Part shown: positions 17,492-25,350 of the stretch, in pieces
Layout of the letters: each line of letters begins with the position of its first letter
Position numbering within the stretch: the first letter of the stretch is position 1
Origin: an uncultured Lachnospiraceae bacterium
GTDB lineage: Bacteria; Bacillota; Clostridia; Lachnospirales; Lachnospiraceae
Length of the DNA: 64,000 nt
NCBI GenBank assembly: GCA_947164865.1
Contig: CAMUYA010000006.1
Span: forward strand, 60,865-124,864
Direction: 5' to 3'
Translations under genes and position numbers: made by a program
Notes under the pieces: model-generated
Told to the model about the DNA's origin: nothing
What the model saw: the letters and a program-made list of their open reading frames with translations, nothing else
Databases searched by the model: none

Positions 17492-17926
17492 ATGTTACAT
17501 ATTTTCTTCGGCGATATGGATAATGTATTACATAATGTGGATACTTTTTTTGATAATCAGTATCAGTATTCATGGTTGGATGATGATTTTGTCAGGCAGG
17601 TTATATCAGACGTGGATAAATCCTCTGTACAATCGTCGGATTGTATTCTGAGTCCTGTTCTCAGGCAGATTCCTCCCACTCGTTTATCGGGTGGTACAAA
17701 GGCTGTCATTATGATGAAATATTTGCCGGAGAGAGTGATAAATGCGTCAGCTTGCGGCAACAACTGCGCAAAGTGGATCCTTAAACTTGGAGAGGAACGT
17801 GACCTGACTATAAATCTAAACCATATTATGGAATTTGAAGGTGACTTTGAGATTTATATTGATAATAATTCAAAGACAGTACATAACATGAAAGAAATGG
17901 TTGATGTGGCTACGGAGCTATTGTAA
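17492..17926 (+). CDS. DUF4869 domain protein
   Basis: 144 residues matching my memory of DUF4869: the opening MLHIFFGDMDN, a middle IPPTRLSGGTKAVIMM, and a conserved ASACGNNCAKWILKL followed by FEIYIDNN. No signal peptide or membrane segment. Function is unknown to me. The ATG at 17492 has AAAGG seven bases upstream; a GTG just before it is possible. It is coupled to the next gene by TAATG overlap, so the two products are probably made together and may interact. The pair stands between an IS and housekeeping genes, as small conflict or toxin-antitoxin units often do. Confidence 0.7.
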   Translation: MLHIFFGDMDNVLHNVDTFFDNQYQYSWLDDDFVRQVISDVDKSSVQSSDCILSPVLRQIPPTRLSGGTKAVIMMKYLPERVINASACGNNCAKWILKLGEERDLTINLNHIMEFEGDFEIYIDNNSKTVHNMKEMVDVATELL

Positions 17927-18897
17927 TGATAGGAAAACACGAAATCATTATTGAAAATGCATATTTACAATACAGATTTACGATCAGCAGGAATATTACT
18001 GTGATAAAAGGTGACAGTGCCACGGGTAAGACAACTCTGATCGAGATGATCAGACAATATAATGAGGAAGAAGATTCGGGGATCAGTATAAAAAGCGATG
18101 TGCCATTAGAGGTGGTATATGGTCGTAATTGGAAAATACAGCTTGATGGGATATCGGAATCTATCGTATTTATTGACGAACAAAGCAGGTTTATCAAGTC
18201 GAAAGAATTTGCAGAATCTATTTTGGGATCGAATAACTACTATGTCATTGTGACAAGAGAGAAACTTCACGAACTTCCGTATAGTATTAACGAGGTATAT
18301 GGGATAAGGACAAGCGGAAAATACGCTAATCTCAAGGGTGAATATACTCAGAATGAGTTTTATAGGATCTATGGGCAGAATCCATCCACTGCATTTGCTC
18401 CGGATGTGATCATAACAGAGGATTCAGGTTCAGGATTTGAATTCTGGAAATCCATATGTAACAATGTTTCATGCATATCTGCCTCAGGTAAATCCAATAT
18501 ACTGAATACTATTAAAGAGCAAATCAATAATGACGCGAGATATTTGGCGATAGTTGATGGCGCTGCATTTGGAGCAGAAATGGAGGGTATGATAGAGTAT
18601 ATCAGATATGGCTCCGGAAATGTTGAACTTTATGCCCCTGAGTCATTTGAGTATTTGCTTCTAACAAGCAATCTGTTTAATTCTGCGGAAATAAAGGATA
18701 AATGCAGTCATACAGAGAATTATGCGGATTCTCAAAAGTATTTAAGCTGGGAAAGGTTTTATACTGCGTTGATTACAGAAATAACAAATGGTACTAAAAT
18801 GCAATACAGCAAAGATCGATTAAATATGTTTTATTTATCGGAAAGAAATAAAAAGATCATTCTCAGCAAGTTACCTGACCAATTAAAGTTCAAATGA
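17926..18897 (+). CDS. P-loop ATPase partner of the DUF4869 protein
   Basis: 323 residues. A Walker A motif GDSATGKTTLIEMI near residue 29 and a Walker B-like SIVFIDEQSRF near residue 80 mark an ABC/AAA-like nucleotide-binding core without the usual signature sequence in between. Further on, YLAIVDGAAFGAEMEGM could be an acidic catalytic patch, but I cannot assign it. This is not a transporter ATPase: no partner permease is near. Translational overlap with the DUF4869 gene and a shared palindromic promoter suggest one two-protein system. Role unknown. Confidence 0.65.
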   Translation: MIGKHEIIIENAYLQYRFTISRNITVIKGDSATGKTTLIEMIRQYNEEEDSGISIKSDVPLEVVYGRNWKIQLDGISESIVFIDEQSRFIKSKEFAESILGSNNYYVIVTREKLHELPYSINEVYGIRTSGKYANLKGEYTQNEFYRIYGQNPSTAFAPDVIITEDSGSGFEFWKSICNNVSCISASGKSNILNTIKEQINNDARYLAIVDGAAFGAEMEGMIEYIRYGSGNVELYAPESFEYLLLTSNLFNSAEIKDKCSHTENYADSQKYLSWERFYTALITEITNGTKMQYSKDRLNMFYLSERNKKIILSKLPDQLKFK

Positions 18898-18905
18898 GGC
18901 ATTAG

Positions 18906-19967
18906 TTGAAAGCATTATCAGAAAATAAAAAGTGGATAGAGGACCTTGATATCGCGGTTTCGGCATTTCCGGAATTAAGTGAGCTGGCGGGAAAGTCTGT
19001 GCTTATTACGGGAGCGACCGGGCTCATATGTTCTGCGATAGCGGATATGCTGATCCGTGTTAATGAGACTCAAAATACCGGGATCGAGATATATGTGACG
19101 GGCAGAGATCCGAAAAAGGCCGAGGGCCGGTTCGGAATGTATGCTTTAAAGGAATACTTCCATATACTCAGGTATGATGCATTGGAGGAGATCCGGGATT
19201 TCCCCGAGAAGGTTGATTATGTCATTCACGGCGCGGGAAATGCCTTTCCCGGTGCTATGTTAAAGGAACCCGTCGAGACCATGGAGTGTAATACCGGAGG
19301 TACACTGAGGCTTCTTAAGTATGCTTCTAAAGCTGGATGCAGGCGTTTTATGTATATTTCCAGCAGTGAGGTATACGGAAAAAAGGAGACTGACAGACCC
19401 TTCAAAGAGGAAGATTACGGATTTGTCGACCTGCTTGGCCCCAGGAGTGCCTATCCTGTGAGTAAAAGAGCGGGTGAAACCTTATGCGCCTCATATTCAT
19501 ATGAATACGGCATGGAAAGTGTTATAATCAGACCGGGGCATATTTACGGACCTACGGCATCGATGAAGGATAACCGCGTTTCTTCCGCATTTGCATATCA
19601 GTCCGCTGCGGGAGAAGACATTATCATGAAAAGCGACGGAGCGCAGATAAGAAGCTATGTTTACTGCGTAGATTGTGCTTCGGCAGCTTTGATAGCTCTA
19701 TTAAAGGGTGAGAATATAGGGGCTTATAATATCTCGAACCCGACATCCGTCATTTCCATTAAAGAGATGGCGGAAAAGCTTGCGGCTGCGGGAGGGGTTT
19801 CCATAAAGACGGAGCTCCCTGATGAAAACGAGAAGAAAGCCTTTAACCCGATGAATAACTCATCGCTGGACAGCAGCAGGCTTCTTTCCCTTGGATGGAA
19901 GGGACTGTTTGATGCTCGGGCGGGGCTGACACATACGGTTGAGGTATTGAGGGAATTGAATGGTTGA
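18906..19967 (+). CDS. NAD-dependent epimerase/dehydratase
   Basis: 353 residues, an extended SDR. SVLITGATGLICSAIADML gives the NAD-binding glycines, YISSSEVYGKKE supplies the catalytic serine, and YPVSKRAGETL the Tyr and Lys. It resembles proteins annotated as UDP-glucuronate decarboxylase-like in polysaccharide loci, but substrate cannot be fixed. The start is a TTG with GAGG six bases upstream that overlaps the previous stop region. It is followed after about 40 bases by a class V aminotransferase; together they could make an amino or keto sugar, or another small building block. Confidence 0.8.
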   Translation: MKALSENKKWIEDLDIAVSAFPELSELAGKSVLITGATGLICSAIADMLIRVNETQNTGIEIYVTGRDPKKAEGRFGMYALKEYFHILRYDALEEIRDFPEKVDYVIHGAGNAFPGAMLKEPVETMECNTGGTLRLLKYASKAGCRRFMYISSSEVYGKKETDRPFKEEDYGFVDLLGPRSAYPVSKRAGETLCASYSYEYGMESVIIRPGHIYGPTASMKDNRVSSAFAYQSAAGEDIIMKSDGAQIRSYVYCVDCASAALIALLKGENIGAYNISNPTSVISIKEMAEKLAAAGGVSIKTELPDENEKKAFNPMNNSSLDSSRLLSLGWKGLFDARAGLTHTVEVLRELNG

Positions 19968-20008
19968 GCCCTGATTGACAAGGGCTTTGATTGAAAAAGG
20001 ATAGGGAT

Positions 20009-21094
20009 ATGTCAGATAAGATGCTGAATTTTACGGTAGGACCGGTTATGTCCTGCGATGAAGTGCTTGAGGTGACGGGTCAGTCGGCACCATATTTCCG
20101 CACCCCGGAGTTTTCAGAGATCATGAAGGAAAATGAGGCGATGATGATGGAACTGCTTTCTGCTCCTGAGGGAAGCAGAGTCGCTTTTCTTACAGCTTCG
20201 GGTACCGGCGCGATGGAATCGGCCGTGATGAATATCTTAAACGATTCCGATAAAGTGATTGTTGTTAACGGCGGCTCCTTCGGGCAGAGGTTTGCTGATC
20301 TGTGCGCCCTTCACAAGAGGGAGTATTCCGAGATTAAGCTTGAATTTGGAAAGGCTCTGGATCGGAGTAAGCTGAGTGAGTATGCCGACAAAGGTTATAC
20401 AGCTCTTCTTATTAATATGTGCGAGACATCATCCGGTGTGCTCTACGATATGCAGATCGTGTCGGACTTTTGCAAAGAGAATGGGATCCTTCTTATAGTT
20501 GATGCTATCAGCGCTTTTCTTGCGGATGAGCTTGATATGGATAAGCTTGGCGTAGCTGCGGTTATCACCAGCTCACAAAAGGCTCTTGCGCTCCATCCGG
20601 GTATTTCCATGATCACCATGTCTCCCGAAGCGATAGAGCGAGTGGAAAAGAATGATGAGACGGGAATGTATCTAAGTCTTAAGGAGGCTTTAAAGAACGG
20701 GGAGAGAGGGCAGACTCCTTTCACTCCCGCTGTATCCATCCTCCTGTCGCTGAACGCCAGGCTTCATCAGATAGACAAATGCGGAGGCAGGGATGCGGAG
20801 CATGAAAGGATAGTAAACACCGCTAAGCGGTTCAGAGAGGGGATCAAGGATCTTCCGCTGGATCTGTTTGCAGAGTCCATGTCGAATTGTGTTACGGCTC
20901 TAAGAGTGAGAGACGGCAGCGCTAAGGATGTAGTTAATACCTTTAAGGATAAATATCAAATCTGGCTGTGCCCGAACGGTGGGGAGATCGGAAACACTGT
21001 ATTCAGGGTAGGGCATATAGGCAGCATTACCGCGGAGGATAATTCAAGGCTGATATCCGCATTTAAGGAACTGTTCCAAAATGCTTTCAATTAA
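20009..21094 (+). CDS. Class V PLP-dependent aminotransferase
   Basis: 361 residues. NFTVGPVMSCDEV and FLTASGTGAMESAVMN are class V hallmarks, IVDAISAFLADE is the aspartate that contacts the PLP nitrogen, and SSQKALALHPG contains the Schiff-base lysine. Relatives include 2-aminoethylphosphonate and serine-glyoxylate aminotransferases. The ATG at 20009 is preferred because AGGATAGGG lies just before it; an in-frame TTG upstream has no site. Genes of this type paired with an SDR occur in surface-glycan regions, so a decoration role is plausible but unproven. Confidence 0.8.
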   Translation: MSDKMLNFTVGPVMSCDEVLEVTGQSAPYFRTPEFSEIMKENEAMMMELLSAPEGSRVAFLTASGTGAMESAVMNILNDSDKVIVVNGGSFGQRFADLCALHKREYSEIKLEFGKALDRSKLSEYADKGYTALLINMCETSSGVLYDMQIVSDFCKENGILLIVDAISAFLADELDMDKLGVAAVITSSQKALALHPGISMITMSPEAIERVEKNDETGMYLSLKEALKNGERGQTPFTPAVSILLSLNARLHQIDKCGGRDAEHERIVNTAKRFREGIKDLPLDLFAESMSNCVTALRVRDGSAKDVVNTFKDKYQIWLCPNGGEIGNTVFRVGHIGSITAEDNSRLISAFKELFQNAFN

Positions 21095-21144
21095 AAGAGA
21101 AATATAGAAGAGAAAACCGGATTTAAATTTTTTTAAAAAACCCC

Positions 21145-21171
21145 TAAAGTTTTTTTATATGTCACCGATAT
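21145..21171 (+). promoter_or_regulatory. Sigma-28 (SigD) promoter of flagellin
   Basis: TAAA (21145-21148), exactly 15 bases, then ACCGATAT (21164-21171). This matches the flagellar sigma consensus TAAA-N15-GCCGATAA. The start site would be near 21178, giving an untranslated leader of about 85 bases before the flagellin ATG. Confidence 0.85.
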
Positions 21172-21263
21172 AAGTAGTGTAAGCAGGAAGGAGTCCTGCA
21201 AAACACAACTTATCAACCGAGTGGCTCGAATAACACAGAGCGTTAAAGACAAGGAGAAAAATT

Positions 21264-22076
21264 ATGGTAGTACAGCACAACATGCAGGCAATGAACTCAA
21301 ACAGAATGTTAGGATTAACTTCTAACTCGCTTTCTAAATCAACTGAGAAACTTTCATCCGGTTACCGCGTAAACCGTGCAGCAGATGATGCAGCAGGTCT
21401 TGCAATTTCCGAGAAGATGAGACGTCAGATCCGTGGACTTACACAGGCAAGCCGCAACTCTCAGGATGGTATTTCAATGGTACAGACTGCAGAAGGTGCG
21501 CTGAACGAAGTACACGATATGCTTCAGAGACTTAACGAACTCGCAGTTCAGTCAGCAAACGGAACTCTCGTATCCTCACAGGATAGAGTATATGTACAGC
21601 TTGAGGTTTCACAGCTCATCCACGAGATCGACGATGTAGCTAACAACACCAAGTTCAACGGCATCAGCCTTCTTAACGTAAGCACCACAGTTACCCTTCA
21701 GGTTGGTACAGAGGCAAGCCACACAATGGCCATCAGTCTTCAGACCATGACCGCGAAGGGACTTGGAGTAAGCGCAATCACCGTATCAACTCAGAGCGGA
21801 GCAAAGAGTGCGATTTCTTCCATCAAGAACGCTATCAACGATCTGAACAAGCTTCGTGCTAAGCTCGGTGCTTATCAGAATAGACTTGAGCACAAGATCG
21901 CTAACCTCGACAACGTAGTTGAGAATACAACCGCTGCTGAGAGCCGTATCCGTGATACCGACATGGCTACAGAGATGGTTAAGTACTCCAATGCCAACAT
22001 TCTGCAGCAGGCAGGTCAGTCGATGCTCGCTCAGTCCAATCAGGCAAATCAGGGTGTTCTTTCACTCCTCGGATAA
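21264..22076 (+). CDS. hag: Flagellin
   Basis: The filament subunit, 270 residues, a minimal flagellin with only the D0/D1 domains and a short variable part. The N-terminal MVVQHNMQAMNSNRMLG, LSSGYRVNRAADDAAGLAIS and the C-terminal RIRDTDMATEMVKYSNANIL with an LLQ-like end and ...GVLSLLG are canonical. AAGGAGAAAAA precedes the ATG. It has its own sigma-28 promoter and terminator, so it is a single-gene transcription unit. Exported by the flagellar type III apparatus. Confidence 0.96.
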   Translation: MVVQHNMQAMNSNRMLGLTSNSLSKSTEKLSSGYRVNRAADDAAGLAISEKMRRQIRGLTQASRNSQDGISMVQTAEGALNEVHDMLQRLNELAVQSANGTLVSSQDRVYVQLEVSQLIHEIDDVANNTKFNGISLLNVSTTVTLQVGTEASHTMAISLQTMTAKGLGVSAITVSTQSGAKSAISSIKNAINDLNKLRAKLGAYQNRLEHKIANLDNVVENTTAAESRIRDTDMATEMVKYSNANILQQAGQSMLAQSNQANQGVLSLLG

Positions 22077-22104
22077 GTTGGAGAGATATATACTACCAAA
22101 TAAC

Positions 22105-22133
22105 AAAAGGAAGAGCAGGAAGCTCTTCCTTTT
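22105..22133 (+). terminator. Flagellin terminator
   Basis: AAAAGGAAGAGC and GCTCTTCCTTTT form a perfect 12-bp stem with a 5-base loop, 28 bases after the flagellin stop. Confidence 0.9.
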
Positions 22134-22161
22134 GTGTTTCCCCGAAATACCGCCGCATTTA

Positions 22162-22190
22162 TTGACTTTTAGGCGTTTTTCGGGTATATT
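22162..22190 (+). promoter_or_regulatory. Sigma-A promoter before the flagellin paralogue
   Basis: TTGACT (22162-22167), 17 bases, then TATATT (22185-22190). Unlike the main flagellin this gene seems to use the housekeeping sigma factor. Confidence 0.65.
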
Positions 22191-22253
22191 ATAGGTTATA
22201 AAAGTATCTTTAATCGGTACATGCTTTGGCTTTCAAATAGCGGAGGTAGGCAT

Positions 22254-23018
22254 ATGAGTAATGTACATAGCGTAGGTGAAAACCTTAATAATTATCTTGT
22301 TTCATCGCTTTCAAGCGGAAAGCGTATACAGAATGCTTCCAACGGCGCGGCTGAAATGGCTATCCTTCAGAAGCAGGAGCGCCAGGTGGGCGGTATCAAT
22401 GCCGGCACCAACAATATGCAGATGGGTAAGGATGCGATAAATATCGCGGACGGTGCAGTGTCGGAGATCACCGATTCTCTGCAGAGAATGCGCGAGCTGG
22501 CTCTTCAGGCATCCAACGGCACCCTTTCGAAGGAAGATAAGTCCTATATCCAGATGGAGATCGATCAGCTCAAAGCCGGGATCGGAGAGGCAGCCGAGAC
22601 TACAAACTACAACGGCGTGAAGCTTCTCGACAACGAGGATGGTAAGGTTACCATGGCCATCAATGCCGATGGCGGAGAGCATGAGTTTTCAAAGGTGAAT
22701 GCTACTCTGGATTATCTCGGAATAAAGGATTTTGATGTCACAAAGAGCTTTGATCTAAAGACTATCGACAGCGCCCTCGAGAAGGTCAGTGGCGGCCGTG
22801 CTAAGCTCGGAGCGCAGAGCAATGCCTTTGATGTGGCGATCAATTACAACAACGGCATCAGCTACAATACAGTGGCATCCCAGAGCAGAATGGGAGATAC
22901 CGAATATGGCGATTACATCCAGAAGCTTAAGAAGCAGCAGCTTCTGAACGATGTACAGGCACAGATGCAGAAGCGCCGTCAGGAAGATGAAGAAAGAAGA
23001 GTGACGGGGCTGTTCTAA
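22254..23018 (+). CDS. Divergent flagellin paralogue with charged C-terminus
   Basis: 254 residues. The N-terminal half is clearly a flagellin D1 core: SLSSGKRIQNASNGAAEMA, INIADGAVSEITDSLQRM, RELALQASNGTLS and NYNGVKLLD. The C-terminal part keeps SRMGDTEYGDYIQKLKK, aligning with the flagellin SRIRDTDMATEM. It then ends in a highly charged QKRRQEDEERRVTGLF instead of the hydrophobic D0 helix needed for filament packing. It is probably not a normal filament subunit; a minor component, junction protein or regulator are options. GCGGAGG precedes the chosen ATG at 22254; an in-frame ATG 33 bases upstream is less likely. Confidence 0.8.
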   Translation: MSNVHSVGENLNNYLVSSLSSGKRIQNASNGAAEMAILQKQERQVGGINAGTNNMQMGKDAINIADGAVSEITDSLQRMRELALQASNGTLSKEDKSYIQMEIDQLKAGIGEAAETTNYNGVKLLDNEDGKVTMAINADGGEHEFSKVNATLDYLGIKDFDVTKSFDLKTIDSALEKVSGGRAKLGAQSNAFDVAINYNNGISYNTVASQSRMGDTEYGDYIQKLKKQQLLNDVQAQMQKRRQEDEERRVTGLF

Positions 23019-23032
23019 AGCGAAACCAAATC

Positions 23033-23081
23033 AAAATCACCTGTGGGGTTTCCACAGGTGATTTTTTGGAGTTTGGAGTTT
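23033..23081 (+). repeat. 49-nt terminator repeat, copy 1
   Basis: Identical to 25269-25317. It contains a perfect 12-bp stem, AATCACCTGTGG (23035-23046) with CCACAGGTGATT (23052-23063), followed by a T-run. It terminates the flagellin paralogue and marks the left edge of the XRE/NTase/Fic cassette. Confidence 0.9.
23035..23068 (+). terminator. Terminator of the flagellin paralogue
   Basis: Perfect 12-bp hairpin with a GGTTT loop and a six-T tail, 16 bases after the stop codon. Confidence 0.9.
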
Positions 23082-23107
23082 ATGCCTCAAACCGCTTTTT
23101 TTCATTG

Positions 23108-23136
23108 AAAATCATACTACATTGTAGTATGATTTT
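23108..23136 (+). promoter_or_regulatory. 29-nt perfect palindrome, probable XRE operator
   Basis: AAAATCATACTACA (23108-23121), one central T, then its exact complement TGTAGTATGATTTT. It lies about 10 bases before the ribosome site of the XRE gene, the usual place for an autoregulatory operator. It could also act as an RNA hairpin because a few more Ts follow. Confidence 0.6.
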
Positions 23137-23154
23137 TTATAAGAGGAGCTTTAT

Positions 23155-23733
23155 ATGACTATTAGGGAGTTAAGGCAGCAAACAGGCTTGTCACAGAGTA
23201 AATTTGCAACACAATATGGATTGAATCTCAGGACACTTCAGGCATGGGAAAGGGGAGCCAGGAATGCCCCTGAAAGTGTTTTGCTGGAATTAAACCGCAA
23301 GATAAATAGAAATAATACACCGTTGCGTATTCTCCGTTGTATAGAAGATGATATTCCTTTTGATACTTTTCGTTCTGAAATATGTCACGAATATAAGTAC
23401 GTGGGGGATGATTATCGCTTTTGTGAAATAATGATAGAAAGCGATATGATCAATAATCTTTGGAATAAAAACTGGCGCGCAAAAGCTCTGTATATGATGG
23501 CGATCATGGATTTTATAGCGGATAAGTACGATGTTGATCCACCTAAGGATTACGATGAGATCAGAAATCAAAAACTAAAAGACCCTCTTATCCCTCAAAG
23601 CATACGTATTCTCGATAGAATCGGTGAAAAAGATTACTTTGATAAAGCGATAAAGGAATGCAGCGAACATCCTGTTGGCAAGTTTTTTTATAAATACAAT
23701 ATTATCGAGAAGGAGCTGACTGATGTCGTTTGA
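23155..23733 (+). CDS. XRE-family helix-turn-helix protein, putative antitoxin
   Basis: 192 residues. Residues 1-55 are a compact HTH: IRELRQQTGLSQSKFATQYG, NLRTLQAWERGARNAPES. The remaining 130 residues are not recognised and may bind the partner. The gene has an AGAGGAG site and overlaps the next start by 11 bases. Paired with a DUF6036/AbiEii-type nucleotidyltransferase downstream, it fits the antitoxin position of a toxin-antitoxin operon that represses itself through the palindrome at 23108-23136. Family pairing is known for AbiE-like systems; this exact trio is inference. Confidence 0.75.
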   Translation: MTIRELRQQTGLSQSKFATQYGLNLRTLQAWERGARNAPESVLLELNRKINRNNTPLRILRCIEDDIPFDTFRSEICHEYKYVGDDYRFCEIMIESDMINNLWNKNWRAKALYMMAIMDFIADKYDVDPPKDYDEIRNQKLKDPLIPQSIRILDRIGEKDYFDKAIKECSEHPVGKFFYKYNIIEKELTDVV

Positions 23734-24433
23734 GCTTAACAGGGAAAACCTGGATCACTATCTTTATCTTGTAGCTAAAGGCTACAAAAAATACAACCGG
23801 AAGAATACTAAGGCGGAACTGGTATTGGTCGGGGGATCATCGATAGTGGTAAATTATGGATTTCGCGGGCAAACAACAGATATAGACTCTATTATACTTG
23901 CAGCCTCATATATAAAAGATGTTATAGCCAAAGTTGCGGATGAAAATGGTTTGGATAAAGACTGGCTTAACGACGATTTTAAAAAGACTTCATCATACAG
24001 TGATAAGCTTATAAAGTATGGAAAGCACTACAAAACGTTTTGCGGATGTCTTGATGTGAGAACTATTGAAGGGGAATATCTTGTTGCCATGAAATTGCGC
24101 TCATTCAGGGAGTATAAACATGACATATCCGATATTGTCGGCATTATGAAAGAGTGCGAGGAATCAGGGCATACAGTTACAAAGGAAAAGATTGCAACCA
24201 TATATAAAGATTTATATAATGAGGATATAGAGACTGAAAAATTGGCAGTGCTCGAGTCGCTTTTATCTTCGGGAAGCCTTGAAGAATTATATTATAAAAC
24301 TGTTAAAGAAGCTGAGAACAAAACAATTCTCGTAGAAGCTCAGGAAAAATACAGAAATGAATTAAACAGGGATAACGCTTCTGATTTTTTGAAAAGAATT
24401 AAAGCGAAAAAAGATCGAGGCGCTCAACAATGA
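23723..24433 (+). CDS. DUF6036-type nucleotidyltransferase, putative toxin
   Basis: 236 residues. LVLVGGSSIVVNYGFRGQTTDIDSII is a nucleotidyltransferase active site: the G-G-S before a helix and D-x-D (DID) that binds metal. Downstream VRTIEGEYLVAMKL fits the family, where a third acidic residue sits near a lysine-rich helix. Related AbiEii/MenT proteins modify tRNA and block growth or phage infection. AAGGAG lies before the ATG, which overlaps the XRE gene. The C-terminus is lysine and glutamate rich and ends just before the Fic gene. Confidence 0.75.
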   Translation: MSFELNRENLDHYLYLVAKGYKKYNRKNTKAELVLVGGSSIVVNYGFRGQTTDIDSIILAASYIKDVIAKVADENGLDKDWLNDDFKKTSSYSDKLIKYGKHYKTFCGCLDVRTIEGEYLVAMKLRSFREYKHDISDIVGIMKECEESGHTVTKEKIATIYKDLYNEDIETEKLAVLESLLSSGSLEELYYKTVKEAENKTILVEAQEKYRNELNRDNASDFLKRIKAKKDRGAQQ

Positions 24434-24436
24434 GGC

Positions 24437-25180
24437 ATGGTTTTTATGTATAATAGGATCCGTACATTTTGGACTGAAAAGAGAATACAAAACAGCGCGG
24501 ATCTTGACGCCGTAGTAAATGGACAAGCTGTAACGTTGGCGTATAATACTACGAAGCTGGAGATCCCTACTGTTTCGTTCCATGATACCCGTGAGATTTT
24601 TGAGCATGGACGTGTAGCCAATTATACAGGTGATGTGTATTCGTTATTTGCTCTTCAGAATGCAAAAAGAGGATGGGAACTGTTTCTAAAAGCTTTTGAT
24701 GAAAAGCAAAAAATAGATGAGAGTCTTATAAAAGAGTTCCAGTATGCTTTAACGGTGGGAACATATGATGAAAGAAGGTATATGCATGGGGAGAGACCAG
24801 GGGAGTATAAGATAGGAGATTATGTTACCGGAATACATGAGGTCGGAGCTCCACCGGAAGATGTTAAGGATGAGATATGCGAGCTTTTGACAGACATCGG
24901 TTCGGTCGAAAACAAGGATGCTCTTACCGCTGCGGCTTTCTTCCATGCAAAATTTGAAAATATACATCCATTTGCTGACGGAAACGGCCGCGTAGGCAGA
25001 CTTCTTATGAATTATTTTCTGGTTTGCCATGATCATCCGGTAATTACCATTCATGAAGAAGACAGGAATGAGTATATGAAGGCTTTAGAAGCGTGGGATG
25101 AAAGTCAGGATCTTAATCCCATGAAAGAGCTTCTTATAGGACAGACGGTCAAAACATGGGAGAAAACGGTTAATAGATAA
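24437..25180 (+). CDS. Fic-domain protein
   Basis: 247 residues with the core motif HPFADGNGRVGR (consensus HPFx[D/E]GNGRxxR), so all catalytic residues for AMP or related nucleotide transfer are there. The N-terminal region has DTREIFEHGR, where class II Fic enzymes carry the inhibitory [S/T]xxxE[G/N]. The fit is imperfect, so its autoinhibition is uncertain. It follows the nucleotidyltransferase by only a few bases and is probably cotranscribed. It is either a second toxin in the same operon or a modifying partner. A second ATG nine bases in is an alternative start. Confidence 0.88.
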   Translation: MVFMYNRIRTFWTEKRIQNSADLDAVVNGQAVTLAYNTTKLEIPTVSFHDTREIFEHGRVANYTGDVYSLFALQNAKRGWELFLKAFDEKQKIDESLIKEFQYALTVGTYDERRYMHGERPGEYKIGDYVTGIHEVGAPPEDVKDEICELLTDIGSVENKDALTAAAFFHAKFENIHPFADGNGRVGRLLMNYFLVCHDHPVITIHEEDRNEYMKALEAWDESQDLNPMKELLIGQTVKTWEKTVNR

Positions 25181-25202
25181 TCTGAAAATGGACATTTGAA
25201 TT

Positions 25203-25270
25203 GGTGATAAACGCCATTGTGGCTGTATTTGAGCTGGTGCGTAGTGAAGTGAAGAAAAGGCATCAAAAAA
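25203..25270 (+). pseudogene. Truncated copy of the toxin-like peptide gene
   Basis: 68 bases matching 15483-15550 with one mismatch, encoding the VINAIVAVFELVRSEVK segment. The 5' part of the gene, including ribosome site and start, is missing. It runs directly into the second copy of the 49-nt terminator. The longer open frame that continues to 25506 has no support as a gene. Confidence 0.75.
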
Positions 25271-25317
25271 AATCACCTGTGGGGTTTCCACAGGTGATTT
25301 TTTGGAGTTTGGAGTTT
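25269..25317 (+). repeat. 49-nt terminator repeat, copy 2
   Basis: Identical to 23033-23081 and marks the right edge of the XRE/NTase/Fic cassette. The hairpin (25271-25282 with 25288-25299) is symmetrical and can also end leftward transcription, as an A-run lies on its left. Confidence 0.9.
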
Positions 25318-25350
25318 GTCAACTTATCATTTATAAAAAGAAGAATCTTA

